A stretch of DNA of 64,000 bases from Stygiobacter sp043807765 (GTDB taxonomy: Bacteria > Bacteroidota > Ignavibacteria > Ignavibacteriales > Melioribacteraceae): the NCBI GenBank assembly GCA_043807765.1, contig JAZDFQ010000101.1:5937-69936 (forward strand), written 5' to 3'. Position numbers and translations under genes: made by a program. The notes under the pieces are model-generated. The model searched no databases. It was not told the DNA's origin and was given only the letters and a program-made list of their open reading frames with translations. Numbering within the stretch: the first letter of the stretch is position 1; every line of letters starts with the position of its first letter. Positions 1 through 9,286 of the stretch are shown here, one piece after another.

Positions 1-359
1 TTTAATGATGAACCACTGCAAACCGGACATAAATCGGGTTTGGAGAAAATGAACTTCACTGAATCTTTAGGGTTAATTGTAACATTTATTAAATCTCGTG
101 GATCATAAATAAAAAAAGGAAGTGAAATAACTTTGCCTTTTACTAGCAAGCGATAGCCGTAATGCATTTGGGAGTAAACTGTATCAATTAATAAAGTTTT
201 TGTCCCGATACTAGTAATTGTCACGCTGTCAATTAAATTTTCTGGATGGATTATTGCTCCAATTCCAAATTGAAGAGAATCTCGATTAACTATATAATCT
301 TGGGCTAGCAAAGTAGTTGTAGTAAAAAGAAGCAGTAACAGCTTATGATTTAGTTTCAT
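1..359 (-). CDS. Secreted protein of unknown function, cut by the window edge
   Basis: The frame is open from an ATG at 359 to the left edge, so only the first 119 residues are visible. It starts with a signal peptide (MKLNHKLLLLLFTTTTLLAQ) and continues with a beta-rich stretch containing IDSVTITSIGTKTLLI and a C-x-x-C pair (PDLCPVC) near the cut. The pattern resembles Ig-like/DUF1573-type exported domains, but I do not recognise the family. A weak -7-like element (CATATTTG on the minus strand, 409-416) lies upstream. The export call is solid; the function is unknown. Confidence 0.7.
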   Translation of the reverse strand, partial: MKLNHKLLLLLFTTTTLLAQDYIVNRDSLQFGIGAIIHPENLIDSVTITSIGTKTLLIDTVYSQMHYGYRLLVKGKVISLPFFIYDPRDLINVTINPKDSVKFIFSKPDLCPVCSGSSL

Positions 360-730
360 GTTTAAATAAAACCCCGACAAATTTATTTACAATGTAATAA
401 ATGGTTCGCAAATATGTAATGGTATAACTACCAATAATTAATTGTGTACAAATTTTTGCACATCACACCATATTACTACCTCTCATCAAAATGTTCCTAT
501 GCTTAATTCCTAATCTTGCTCTTGACCTTGATCTTGCTCATAATCTTAATCATGATCTCGCAATTGACTTTCTTCCCCTCTGTATATGATTTCCAGCACA
601 ACGGGAGTCTTTTAAACTACTCGGTATGCCATTTCCGCTTAGAGAACGCATTAAATGATAAAAGTAAAACTTAGTTTTTTGCCGAAACTGTTATGAATTT
701 TTTAAGAGTGTTAAAAGGTGAGATTTTAAA
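360..730. other. Gene-free stretch upstream of the partial secreted protein
   Basis: No open frame with a believable start or ribosome binding site is seen on either strand. It holds a possible minus-strand promoter for the partial gene (409-416) and a low-complexity CTTGAT/CTTGCT repeat at 511-567. The rest is unremarkable AT-rich sequence. Confidence 0.5.
511..567. repeat. Degenerate CTTGAT/CTTGCT hexamer repeat
   Basis: The stretch is built from repeated hexamers such as CTTGCT, CTTGAC, CTTGAT and CTTAAT, with partial dyads (CATGATC). A second copy of the same motif family lies between the RidA and mazG genes (17021-17110). Both are intergenic. The role is unknown. Confidence 0.5.
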
Positions 731-763
731 ATAAAAAACCCCGACAAAAAAATTGCCGGGGTT
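731..763 (-). terminator. Rho-independent terminator after rpmA
   Basis: The arms AACCCCGACA and TGCCGGGGTT form a 10-bp stem with one G-T position and an A-rich loop. On the minus strand the stem is followed by a T tract, directly downstream of the rpmA stop. Confidence 0.85.
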
Positions 764-790
764 CCCATTTTCAACTTTGCTTATTGTGGT

Positions 791-1051
791 TTAAGCGCGT
801 GTTTCCAAAACACTAATAAACTGGCGGTCGTTTTTGCCTTTTTCAAACTTTACGTATCCGTCAATTGTGCAGAATAGAGAATGATCACCGGCTAACTTTA
901 CATTTTTACCCGGATGAAAATTTGTTCCTTTCTGTCTAACCAAAATAGAACCGGCCGAAACTTTTTCTCCGCCAAAGGCTTTTACGCCAAGAAACTGCGG
1001 ATTACTATCGCGACCGTTACGGGATGAACCTTGACCTTTTTTATGTGCCAT
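791..1051 (-). CDS. rpmA: 50S ribosomal protein bL27
   Basis: This is a structural protein of the large ribosomal subunit; its N-terminal tail reaches towards the peptidyl-transferase centre. The start MAHKKGQGSSRNGRDS and the core GSILVRQKGTNFHPG are diagnostic, and 86 residues is the normal length. There is no cleavable N-terminal extension of the kind seen in Firmicutes. It follows rplU with an 18-nt gap, the conserved rplU-rpmA operon, and ends at a strong terminator. Confidence 0.97.
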   Translation of the reverse strand: MAHKKGQGSSRNGRDSNPQFLGVKAFGGEKVSAGSILVRQKGTNFHPGKNVKLAGDHSLFCTIDGYVKFEKGKNDRQFISVLETRA

Positions 1052-1069
1052 TAAAATTACCTCCGGCTA

Positions 1070-1378
1070 CTAAGCAATCTTAGTAACTTCAATTCTTGTT
1101 AATTGTTGTCTATGCCCTCTTAATCTCCTGTAGGAGATACGGATTTTCTTTTTGAAGACAATAACTTTATCGTCTTTTGTATGTTCGAGAACTTTTGCGT
1201 GAACTTTCACACCAGCAACAGTAGGAGCACCAACTTTTGTAGCTTTTTCATCGCCATAGAGAAGTACATTATCAAACACTATTTCAGAATTCGGCTCAGC
1301 TTTAAGATGAGGTACATAATACTTAGTATTCTCGGTTACCTTAAATTGTTGTCCTGCTATATCAACAACAGCAAACAT
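1070..1378 (-). CDS. rplU: 50S ribosomal protein bL21
   Basis: This large-subunit protein has the typical FAVVDIAGQQFKV start and the C-terminal KKKIRISYRRLRGHRQ RNA-binding segment (residues about 75-93). Two ATG codons sit in tandem. GGAGG lies only one base before the first (1381) and four bases before the second (1378), so the second is preferred, giving 102 residues. A possible promoter (TATATTTA, 1409-1416 on the minus strand) lies upstream. No L21-type leader structure is evident. Confidence 0.96.
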   Translation of the reverse strand: MFAVVDIAGQQFKVTENTKYYVPHLKAEPNSEIVFDNVLLYGDEKATKVGAPTVAGVKVHAKVLEHTKDDKVIVFKKKIRISYRRLRGHRQQLTRIEVTKIA

Positions 1379-1480
1379 CATTCCTCCGATGTATCAAATT
1401 TTGAGGCGTAAATATATAGAAATGAGCCTATGTAGTCAACAAAAAGGATGGTTTTAAAAACAACAAAATTCAGCAATTTT

Positions 1481-2497
1481 TCACTTTTTCAGCAGAAAAG
1501 AGAATTCGCTCCCCAATCCGGTCTTACTAACCACTACAATTTTCGATTCGTGGGCCTCAATTATATGTTTTACGATGGCTAAACCAAGCCCGGTTCCACC
1601 CATTTCCCTTGAGCGGTCACGGTCTATACGGTAGAACCTCTCGAAAATTCTGGATATGTCGGCTGCTGGTATTCCAAGTCCGGTATCTTTAACATAAACC
1701 TTTGCCTTTTGTCCCTCTTCCACTACTCCAATCTCAATGGAACCTAATTCCGTATACTTAATAGCGTTTGTTATAAGGTTGGATAGAACTTGTTTTAGGC
1801 GCTGCTTATCGCCGTATAAATCCAATTTTGGATTTGGTGAATGAATGCCGAGAACCAGATTCTTCTTTTCTGCTTCCGGCTTAAATTCTGCTTCAAGCAT
1901 TTTAAGAAATTCGTGAATGTTGAAATATCGGAAGCTCATCTTCATCTGTCCCGACTCGATCATCGAAATATCGATTAAGTCGTTAAGAAGATTATTAAGG
2001 TTGTTAGTATGGTTGTTAGCTTTCTGAAGGAATGTTCTGTTAACGCTTGCGTCTTCCAGTGCGCCATCTAGAAGTGTTTCTATATAGCCTTGAATAGAAA
2101 ATATAGGCGTGCGTAATTCATGGGAAACATTTCCAAGAAACTCGGTGCGTATCTGTTCTAATTTTTTGAGATTATGAATATCATTCTGCGTTCTGCTAAA
2201 CATAGCCTTAATTTCATCTTGAAGCTCGCTAAGGTTTTTGCTTAGCGAAATTTCATCCGATGAACAAAAGTCATTCCTCCTAATTTTTTCAATCACATTT
2301 TTAATTTCGCTTAGTTCTCTTCGCCTTTCAAAGCGAAGCATCAAAATAATTGCAAGATTAAAAAGCAAAAGAAGAAAAATTAGAACAACTAATTCCAGCT
2401 TTGTAGGAGAGAAAATAATTAGAAGTATAAGTAGTAATAGAAAAGAAAATGACCATATCAGCGTAGAAATATTCCGTATTGAAAATACTTTTTTCAA
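1481..2497 (-). CDS. phoR: PhoR-type sensor histidine kinase
   Basis: This is a membrane-bound histidine kinase of 338 residues. Two hydrophobic segments (about 12-30 and 35-54) are separated by a very short loop, so there is no real periplasmic sensor domain, as in PhoR. The phospho-acceptor is His126 in VSHELRTP. The ATPase domain has an N box (NLITNAIKYT), G1 (DTGLGIP), F box (RIFERFYRID) and G2 (GGTGLGLAI). I see no clear PAS domain between the membrane and HisKA. It follows its response regulator after 1 nt, so the two are co-transcribed. The phosphate-signalling role is inferred from family and partner. Confidence 0.85.
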   Translation of the reverse strand: MKKVFSIRNISTLIWSFSFLLLLILLIIFSPTKLELVVLIFLLLLFNLAIILMLRFERRRELSEIKNVIEKIRRNDFCSSDEISLSKNLSELQDEIKAMFSRTQNDIHNLKKLEQIRTEFLGNVSHELRTPIFSIQGYIETLLDGALEDASVNRTFLQKANNHTNNLNNLLNDLIDISMIESGQMKMSFRYFNIHEFLKMLEAEFKPEAEKKNLVLGIHSPNPKLDLYGDKQRLKQVLSNLITNAIKYTELGSIEIGVVEEGQKAKVYVKDTGLGIPAADISRIFERFYRIDRDRSREMGGTGLGLAIVKHIIEAHESKIVVVSKTGLGSEFSFLLKK

Positions 2498-2498
2498 A

Positions 2499-3191
2499 TC
2501 AATCTAAATTTTTGAAACGGTAGCCAACACCTTTAATGGTTTCAATCATGTCGGCATACTTATCAAGTTTTTCGCGGATTTTTCTAACGTGCACATCAAT
2601 TGTACGCGCTACAACAAAGACTTCATCGCCCCAAACATCGCTAAGGATTTTTTCTCTATCAAAAACCTTTCCCGGATTGGAAGCAAGGTAATATAGAATT
2701 TCAAATTCTTTCTTCGGAAAGAAAACCAGCTTTCCTTTTATAGTAATTTCATATTTAGCACGGTTTATTACCAGAGGACCAATTTCAATTTCTTTGGCTT
2801 CGGAGTTATCGGCATTAACAGATTCGGTTTTGCGGAGATTTGATTTTACTCTGGCAACTAACTTCTTTGGAGAGATTGGTTTTTGAATAAAATCGTCAGC
2901 GCCAATATTGAGTCCGTGAACTTCATCAAGTTCCGAAGATTTAGCAGTAAGAAAAATGACGGGAGTATTCTTAAACTCGTCAATTGCTCTAATTCTTGAA
3001 CATGCTTCGTAACCATCCATCTTTGGCATCATTACATCTAGAATTATCAAATCCGGCTTTTGGGAAAGCTTATCGAGTGCTTCTTGTCCGTTATAAGCTG
3101 TAATTACCTTAAATCCTTCGCTGGTAAGATTGTATTGGAGAAACTCGACAATATCTTTCTCATCGTCAACAAGAAGAATTTTAGTTTTCAT
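2499..3191 (-). CDS. phoB: PhoB/OmpR-family response regulator (copy 1)
   Basis: It has a receiver domain (acidic DD at 9-10, phospho-acceptor Asp52 in LDVMMPKMDG, conserved Lys in FIQKPIS) followed by an OmpR-type winged helix. The recognition region is ARTIDVHVRKIREKL and the C terminus ends GVGYRF. At 230 residues it is a full-length PhoB-class regulator. It precedes phoR by 1 nt and its start overlaps the stop region of the oxidoreductase by one base. A close paralogue is encoded at 30840-31529 in the phosphate island. Confidence 0.88.
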   Translation of the reverse strand: MKTKILLVDDEKDIVEFLQYNLTSEGFKVITAYNGQEALDKLSQKPDLIILDVMMPKMDGYEACSRIRAIDEFKNTPVIFLTAKSSELDEVHGLNIGADDFIQKPISPKKLVARVKSNLRKTESVNADNSEAKEIEIGPLVINRAKYEITIKGKLVFFPKKEFEILYYLASNPGKVFDREKILSDVWGDEVFVVARTIDVHVRKIREKLDKYADMIETIKGVGYRFKNLD

Positions 3192-4192
3192 TATAACATC
3201 ACTTCTTTTTTAAGTTCGGCCGATTTATAAATAGCTTCGAGCAGCTGCATTAGCATCAATGCGTCTTCACCTGATGAAACCATCGGAGAGTTATCTCTTA
3301 CTGCGGCAACAAAATGTTTCAATTCATTTTCAAAAGCTTTTTTATAAAGGTTGGATGCGGTTGCACTTGTTGGTAAAGTATAATCAATATGCCCGGATTC
3401 TAAACGCTTATATGCTTTAAGAGGATTTAAATGCGCTGTTCCTTTTGTACCAAAAGCAGCAAGATGAAATTTATCCCACTCAGCATGTAAGCCCCAGCTG
3501 ACTTCAAATGAGATTACTCTTTGGTCGCTGAAACGAACCAACCCAACAGCAGTGTCTTCTACATCTTTTGTTGTATGAGAAAATGTTTCTACCGATACAC
3601 TTTTAAGTTTATGATCATTCATTATCCATAAAGCAAGATCGAGTATAAGAATTCCAAGATCTATCAAAACACCGCCGCCAGATTGGCTTTTGTTCAGGAA
3701 CCATTTCTGCTCGCTGCTCTGCTTGCGCAGCCAGCCGCATCGAATATAAAAAATATCGCCAAGTTCCCCGCTGTTAACCAAACTGCGAGTCAGCATAGAA
3801 TCGGGTCGGTAACGAAGTTTCATTCCAACCATTACCTGCTTCTTGTATTTCTTTGCGGCAGCCTGTATTTCTTTTGCTTCTTCAAGATTTCTGGCGATCG
3901 GCTTTTCAATTAGAACATCTTTTTTTGCTTTCAAACAATTAATAGCAATTGCGCTGTGAGTATCCGTTGGAGTAGCAATAACAACACCTTCAATTTCTTC
4001 TTTAGCTAGCATCTCATTATAATCTTGGTGGAGATTCTTGATTGAATATTTTTCGCCAATAGCTTTTAAGCGTGCTTTATTTGTATCGGAAACAGCAACG
4101 AGTTGTACATTAGGGAGCTTTGTTAAGATTGGCAGATGAGCAAGTTGTGCAATTCCACCTAAGCCAATTACTGCAATTTTAGTTTTTTCCAT
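3191..4192 (-). CDS. Gfo/Idh/MocA-family oxidoreductase
   Basis: This is a predicted NAD(P)-dependent sugar or inositol-type dehydrogenase of 333 residues. The N-terminal Rossmann fold has GLGGIAQLAHLP (residues about 10-21) and VAVSDTN for dinucleotide binding. The family EKPIA motif follows near residue 97, then the C-terminal alpha/beta substrate domain (MVGMKLRYRPDS). The substrate cannot be predicted. It lies between dxs (14 nt) and phoB (1-nt overlap) on the same strand, so it probably shares their transcript; no functional link is evident. Confidence 0.85.
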   Translation of the reverse strand: MEKTKIAVIGLGGIAQLAHLPILTKLPNVQLVAVSDTNKARLKAIGEKYSIKNLHQDYNEMLAKEEIEGVVIATPTDTHSAIAINCLKAKKDVLIEKPIARNLEEAKEIQAAAKKYKKQVMVGMKLRYRPDSMLTRSLVNSGELGDIFYIRCGWLRKQSSEQKWFLNKSQSGGGVLIDLGILILDLALWIMNDHKLKSVSVETFSHTTKDVEDTAVGLVRFSDQRVISFEVSWGLHAEWDKFHLAAFGTKGTAHLNPLKAYKRLESGHIDYTLPTSATASNLYKKAFENELKHFVAAVRDNSPMVSSGEDALMLMQLLEAIYKSAELKKEVML

Positions 4193-4206
4193 AGATGAGT
4201 AGTAAT

Positions 4207-6102
4207 TTATTTTGAATGAATTAGATTTTTAACTTTCGTGTAAATTCCTTCCGGATCAATGCCAAGAATTTTGTGAAGTTCTTCTTGAGTTCCATGATCT
4301 ACAAAACTATCCGGAAGCGCTATGCGTAAAATATCATTCTTATAATTCTTTTCAGAAAAATATTCTAAAACTGCCGAGCCAAAACCGCCAATGATTGTAC
4401 TTTCTTCTAGAGTCACAATTTTAACAAATCTCTTTGCTATAGAATCCAGCATACTTTCATCTAGCGGTTTCACAAATCTCATATTAACAATTTCAGAACT
4501 GATTCCCTCTTCGGCTAATTTTTCTGCTGCTTTCTTAGCATAAACCACCATATTTCCAACTGCTAAAAATGCAACGTCAGTGCCGGTATGAATTGTTTCT
4601 GCTTTCCCAATTTCAAGTTTGGTAAATCCATCTTTTACTTCGACGCCTAAAGCTGATCCGCGGGGATAACGAATTGCAATCGGACCTTTTCCATAATTAA
4701 CCGCAGTGAAAAGCATATCTCTCAATTCCGCTTCATCCTTCGGAGACATAATAACCATGCCCGGAATCAATCTAAGATAACTTAAGTCAAATGAACCATG
4801 ATGAGTAGGCCCATCCGCACCAACTAATCCGGCACGATCCAGTACAAACACAACGTGTAGTTTTTGAAGTGCAACGTCATGAATAATTTGATCGAACCCG
4901 CGCTGCAAGAAAGTTGAATAGATTGCTACCACCGGAATAATTCCTTGCGTTGCTAGACCCGCAGCAAATGTAACTGCATGTTCTTCGGCAATTCCACAAT
5001 CATAATATCTTGAAGGAAATTCCTTTTGAAGAAAATCCATTCCGGTTCCATCCGGCATTGCTGCAGTAATACCAACAACTTTTTCATTTTCTTTTGCAAT
5101 TTCAACCAGTGCTTTTCCAAAGATTGCCGTATATGCCGGAACAGAAGATGATTTTTTTACAGCTTTGCCTGTAACTTTATCGAAAGGAGTAGCGGCATGA
5201 TAACGCTGGGCGTGTTCTTCGGCCGGGGTGTATCCCTTTCCCTTCTCACTCAAAACGTGAACCAATATTGGTCCGTTCAAACTTTTAATGTGCTCAAATA
5301 TTTTTACAACTTGAGTAATATTATGTGCATTAATCGGTCCAAAGTAACGAAAGCCAAGTGCTTCAAAAAGAATTCCCGGCGTTATTACAGATTTAATTCC
5401 ACGCTCAAGACGCGCCGCTACTTTGCGAATGCGATCTCCAAACAAATCTAGTTTGCCGGTTAAATCCCAAACAGCACCTTTGAATTTATTATACTCGGGA
5501 TGCGCAATCATTTCATTGAAATAATTGTGAATCTGCCAAACGTTTGGAGCTATAGACATTTGATTATCATTTAGCACCACAATTAAATTGCTGCTTCTAA
5601 CTCCGGCATTGTTCATGGCTTCGTAAGCCATGCCGCCTGTCATAGCGCCATCGCCGATTACTGCAATCACTTTCTTATTTGTATCTAACTGCTTACTTCC
5701 TTCAGCCATTCCCAATGCGGCTGAAATGGAAGTAGTTGCATGTCCGGCACCAAAAGCATCATACTCACTTTCAGTTCTTTTAAGAAATCCGCTTAAGCCA
5801 TTTAGCTGCCTAATTGTGTTCAGCCTATCTCTTCTGCCGGTCAATATTTTGTGCGGATAAGCTTGATGACCGGTATCCCAAACAATAAGATCGTTTGGTG
5901 TATCGAAAACTTTATGCAATGCAACTGTAAGCTCTACAGTTCCAAGTCCGCCGCCAAAATGCCCCCCTACTTCCGAAATAACATCTACCATATATTGGCG
6001 CACTTCCACGCAGAGCGTTTTAAGCTCCGGCATTGAAAGCGTACGAATATCTTTAGGGGAATTTACCTTGAAGAGAATTTCATATTTGGATTCATCAACC
6101 AT
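4207..6102 (-). CDS. dxs: 1-deoxy-D-xylulose-5-phosphate synthase
   Basis: This thiamine-diphosphate enzyme condenses pyruvate and glyceraldehyde 3-phosphate, the first step of the MEP isoprenoid pathway. The N-terminal domain carries GGHFGGGLGTVELT and DTGHQAYPHKILTGR. The ThDP/Mg motif is GDGAMTGGMAYEAMNNAG. The pyrimidine-binding domain has GIAEEHAVTFAAGLA with the catalytic Glu, followed by a transketolase C domain. Its 631 residues are full length. It lies 15 nt downstream of xseB; xseA-xseB-dxs is a common bacterial arrangement. Confidence 0.96.
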   Translation of the reverse strand: MVDESKYEILFKVNSPKDIRTLSMPELKTLCVEVRQYMVDVISEVGGHFGGGLGTVELTVALHKVFDTPNDLIVWDTGHQAYPHKILTGRRDRLNTIRQLNGLSGFLKRTESEYDAFGAGHATTSISAALGMAEGSKQLDTNKKVIAVIGDGAMTGGMAYEAMNNAGVRSSNLIVVLNDNQMSIAPNVWQIHNYFNEMIAHPEYNKFKGAVWDLTGKLDLFGDRIRKVAARLERGIKSVITPGILFEALGFRYFGPINAHNITQVVKIFEHIKSLNGPILVHVLSEKGKGYTPAEEHAQRYHAATPFDKVTGKAVKKSSSVPAYTAIFGKALVEIAKENEKVVGITAAMPDGTGMDFLQKEFPSRYYDCGIAEEHAVTFAAGLATQGIIPVVAIYSTFLQRGFDQIIHDVALQKLHVVFVLDRAGLVGADGPTHHGSFDLSYLRLIPGMVIMSPKDEAELRDMLFTAVNYGKGPIAIRYPRGSALGVEVKDGFTKLEIGKAETIHTGTDVAFLAVGNMVVYAKKAAEKLAEEGISSEIVNMRFVKPLDESMLDSIAKRFVKIVTLEESTIIGGFGSAVLEYFSEKNYKNDILRIALPDSFVDHGTQEELHKILGIDPEGIYTKVKNLIHSK

Positions 6103-6117
6103 TAAACACTTCCTCGC

Positions 6118-6333
6118 CTATTGCTTTATATTTTCTTCAAGCTGTTTTTTTAATTCCGTAACCTTTAGTTCAGCCGATTTCAATGTTGAGTAGCAAATTT
6201 TAGCCAGTTCAATTCCCTCTTCGTAAAGACGGATTGATTCTTCTAATCCAACTTCGCCGCTTTCCAACTGTCCCGAAATTTCCTCGAGCCGAGACAATGA
6301 GCTTTCGAAATTATTTTCCTTTTTCTTTCCCAT
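6118..6333 (-). CDS. xseB: Exodeoxyribonuclease VII small subunit
   Basis: This 71-residue helical subunit binds the large subunit of ExoVII. FESSLSRLEEISGQLESG and LEESIRLYEEGIEL are the family signature. It overlaps the end of xseA by 23 nt, so the pair is translationally coupled, and it precedes dxs. Confidence 0.94.
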   Translation of the reverse strand: MGKKKENNFESSLSRLEEISGQLESGEVGLEESIRLYEEGIELAKICYSTLKSAELKVTELKKQLEENIKQ

Positions 6334-7501
6334 CTATTTTAACATCTCCATCAAAAAATTTTATTATAAAAGATTCGTTTTCCGTTAAGTTTTTCTTTCG
6401 AGCAATTACTCTTTCATTTTGCTTTATATAAGAAAATCCACGTTTGAGAACGCTTCCTACACTCATCGCTTTTATTTTACTCTCTAGTAAATCCAAACGC
6501 GATCTTGAATTGCCAATTTTATTATCTGCCAAATTAGAAAATTTATACAAAATGCCATCGAGCAATTGAGTTTTATTTCTGATATAATCTTGTGGCATTC
6601 TGAAACCATAAGAAGTGATATGCGATGTGATTTCATCTCGGTAACTTCTAAGAATCTCGATCATTTTCTGCGAATTATAATAGGAAAATTCACTTATATA
6701 ACCAAAGAGATCATCTTTGTTCGGTGTAGCCAATTCAATTGCAGCTGATGGTGTTGCAGCCCGCAGATCGGCAACAAAATCTGCAATTGTAAAGTCCACT
6801 TCATGGCCGACAGCACTAATAATTGGAATTTTGGAATTGAATATGGCGCGAGCTACAATCTCTTCGTTGAATGCCCATAAGTCTTCCAAAGAGCCCCCGC
6901 CACGCCCTACAATCATCACATCTATATCTTTCTGCTGGTTAAGAAGTTTAATGCTTTCTACTATTCCCTCAGCCGCTCCTTCACCTTGAACCCGGCAGGA
7001 TGCTATTACCAGCTCCGCCAACGGATACCGACGCGAGGCAATACTTTTAATATCTTGAAAAGCAGCGCCATCAATTGCTGTTACAACACCAATTTTCTGA
7101 GGATATCTTGGAATTGGCTTCTTATATTCCTCATCAAACAATCCTTCTTCAAAAAGTTTTTGCTTCAACTTCTCAAACGCAGCTTGAAGTTCCCCAACTC
7201 CGGCGGGCTTCATTGATTTTACATCTAGCTGGTAACTGCCTCTTGGTGGATAAACACTAATTTTTCCGTTAGCGATTATCTTCATTCCATCTTGAGGAGT
7301 AAAATACACATAGCTATTTAATCCGCGCCACATAGTGCAATTGATCTGCGCATTGGAATCTTTCAAAGTAAAGTACCAATGCCCGGAAACATGCGCCTTG
7401 AAGTTAGAGATTTCTCCAATCACGCTCACTTCGTCAAATTCGTTTTCCAACGTTTGCTTAACAAGTCCGGTTATTTCACTTACAGAAAGTATTTCGCTCA
7501 T
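6311..7501 (-). CDS. xseA: Exodeoxyribonuclease VII large subunit
   Basis: This catalytic subunit degrades single-stranded DNA from both ends. An N-terminal OB fold (residues about 5-95; VIGEISNFKAHVSGHWYF) is followed by the exonuclease VII catalytic domain with IGVVTAIDGAAFQDI, VGRGGGSLEDLWAFN and ISAVGHEVDFTIADFVAD. The 396 residues are slightly short of many homologues but all domains are present. The start overlaps the upstream methyltransferase stop by 4 nt. Confidence 0.95.
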   Translation of the reverse strand: MSEILSVSEITGLVKQTLENEFDEVSVIGEISNFKAHVSGHWYFTLKDSNAQINCTMWRGLNSYVYFTPQDGMKIIANGKISVYPPRGSYQLDVKSMKPAGVGELQAAFEKLKQKLFEEGLFDEEYKKPIPRYPQKIGVVTAIDGAAFQDIKSIASRRYPLAELVIASCRVQGEGAAEGIVESIKLLNQQKDIDVMIVGRGGGSLEDLWAFNEEIVARAIFNSKIPIISAVGHEVDFTIADFVADLRAATPSAAIELATPNKDDLFGYISEFSYYNSQKMIEILRSYRDEITSHITSYGFRMPQDYIRNKTQLLDGILYKFSNLADNKIGNSRSRLDLLESKIKAMSVGSVLKRGFSYIKQNERVIARKKNLTENESFIIKFFDGDVKIDGKEKGK

Positions 7502-8364
7502 AATTCTTTTCTAAAAATTAAACAGTATTGATGATGCCGGTTGCCAACCCAAGCGTTATTCACACCAAGCGCAACAAGTTTTTTATCATCCTGAAGCCAG
7601 ATCTTTTCATCCTTCAGAGTCCAGCTTTTTGCGCCTCTTCTTGTTAACGAAGATGCTGTATCAAATGCTAAGGGAAATAGTCTGCCGCCGGTGTAAACAT
7701 TATTAGTAATAATTGTTAAGTATCCATTCTTTTTTGTTAGATCAAAAACTTGATCGAAAACCAGAGCTTGCTGTTCTAAAAAGTCTTCATAATCTACAAT
7801 ATTACCAAGATCAAACTTATTACTAGTACTATAACGTGTATCGAGCCCGTTTTGTTTCCTATCATTCTGACGAATATTGTTTCTTACAAGCTGGTTCCAG
7901 TATGGCGGTGATGTTATAGTGTAATCAAATTTTATCCTGGAAAGTTTTGCGGTTTTAAAACACTCTTTTAACACTAGTGAATTGCCCGGCAGCGGATAAA
8001 TATTTTTTGAATTTCCCAGCTTAGCGATTCTTTTTTTTGCTAACCCGAAATATTTTTTATTTATTTCAACACCGGCGGCTTTTCTTTTCAAAGTTGAAGC
8101 CGCAACTAGAACACTTCCGGTTCCGCAAAATGGATCTAACACCCACCCATTCTTCTTAGTGAAAAATGAAATAAACTCCTCGACGAGTGTTTCCGGAAAT
8201 TTAGCCGGATGAAGAACTTCTTTTTCATTTCTCTTTGGCGGGCGATGAATAAACCAGCTCTTTGTAAACTTTAGCCATTCTTTGCCCGTAAGCTCATTTA
8301 GTTTGTTATTGGAGTTTAACCGCCCTCTTTCTCCGAGTTCTATATATTCGGTTTTCTTGTTCAT
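7498..8364 (-). CDS. Orphan DNA (N4-cytosine/N6-adenine) methyltransferase
   Basis: This SAM-dependent amino-methyltransferase of 288 residues has motif X-like HPAKFPETL (about 52-60), motif I DPFCGTGS (77-84) and the catalytic motif IV TSPPYW (151-156). SPPY is typical of N4-cytosine enzymes. The order X-I-IV is unlike the beta-class order in which IV precedes I. No restriction endonuclease or specificity subunit is nearby; neighbours are xseA (4-nt overlap) and a secreted protein. It may be a solitary regulatory methylase, or a member of the related RNA N2-guanine group, but the SPPYW motif favours DNA. Confidence 0.78.
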   Translation of the reverse strand: MNKKTEYIELGERGRLNSNNKLNELTGKEWLKFTKSWFIHRPPKRNEKEVLHPAKFPETLVEEFISFFTKKNGWVLDPFCGTGSVLVAASTLKRKAAGVEINKKYFGLAKKRIAKLGNSKNIYPLPGNSLVLKECFKTAKLSRIKFDYTITSPPYWNQLVRNNIRQNDRKQNGLDTRYSTSNKFDLGNIVDYEDFLEQQALVFDQVFDLTKKNGYLTIITNNVYTGGRLFPLAFDTASSLTRRGAKSWTLKDEKIWLQDDKKLVALGVNNAWVGNRHHQYCLIFRKEL

Positions 8365-8373
8365 GAAAGCCGA

Positions 8374-9189
8374 CTAGAAATTAAGAGAGAAGAAATTTGA
8401 ATACAGACCAACAGAAAATTCATAAAAATCTTTTCCGCCGTTTTTAATCTGGAAATTGTAGCGGTAGCGTGTATATACAGTAAAAATGTTCTGTATTTGA
8501 AAAAGTCCAAGAGAGACCTCAGCACTTAGACCATTGAAGCCTTTAAAGTCTCCAAACAAAGAAAGTCCCGGCGATATATATTTTATTTCTTGCGACAGAA
8601 ACATATGCTTATATCCTACGCGCATAAAATTTTTGCGCGGTGCTTTTAAATAATGCGAATATTCCATATCGATGTAACCAACCGGATAGTTATATCCGCC
8701 AGAATAAAAACTAAAAAGAGGAATCTCTTTACTTAGGCCCCAATACTCTGTTCCATCCATTACCAAATATTCTATTGATGGAATTGCAAAGACTAATCCT
8801 CCAATACACATCTGATACCAGTTAGAGCTATTAGTAGACAGTAATGTCTCGCTAGGAAGCGCTACCTCATATTCTTCACTAAGTGTTTCTTGGTTGCTTT
8901 CATTCTTTACAGCGATTCTGTACTTAATTGAAGAGAGATCGAATAAATCTGTCAGATCAATTTCAATAAGATGATTATCTGTGAGGGTATCCGAAACATT
9001 ATAGTCTTTGTTGGACTTAATCCTCAATATTGAAGTACAGTTCTCACTGGTTGAAAATGAAATAATCAATCGGTGAGGTTTCTCCGGGGTTACATAAGAA
9101 TCTATAACATAAACTTCAGTTGGCTCAGCAATCTGAGCATTAATCTCAATTGCAACGAAAAGTAAAACTAAGGCTATAATTCGGTTCAT
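8374..9189 (-). CDS. Secreted protein of unknown function, possible small barrel
   Basis: A clear signal peptide (MNRIIALVLLFVAIEINA) is followed by an Ig-like beta domain (about 25-110) and then alternating aromatic strands (YLKAPRKNFMRVGYKHMFLS, FTVYTRYRYNFQIK) ending in Phe (NFFSLNF). The terminal aromatic residue and strand pattern suggest an outer-membrane beta-barrel portion. It lies 9 nt upstream of the methyltransferase on the same strand. I do not recognise the family. Confidence 0.7.
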   Translation of the reverse strand: MNRIIALVLLFVAIEINAQIAEPTEVYVIDSYVTPEKPHRLIISFSTSENCTSILRIKSNKDYNVSDTLTDNHLIEIDLTDLFDLSSIKYRIAVKNESNQETLSEEYEVALPSETLLSTNSSNWYQMCIGGLVFAIPSIEYLVMDGTEYWGLSKEIPLFSFYSGGYNYPVGYIDMEYSHYLKAPRKNFMRVGYKHMFLSQEIKYISPGLSLFGDFKGFNGLSAEVSLGLFQIQNIFTVYTRYRYNFQIKNGGKDFYEFSVGLYSNFFSLNF

Positions 9190-9286
9190 TTCTTCGCGGT
9201 TTTTGTTGGCAAAAAATAATTCTTTTTGGGTTAATAATTCTCACTTACCGGTGAGAAAGAATATTCAATGCTTCGGGGCAAATGAC

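Noticed and set aside
1181..1411. Plus-strand frame over rplU
   Set aside because: It lies opposite a certain ribosomal protein gene and has no start signal.
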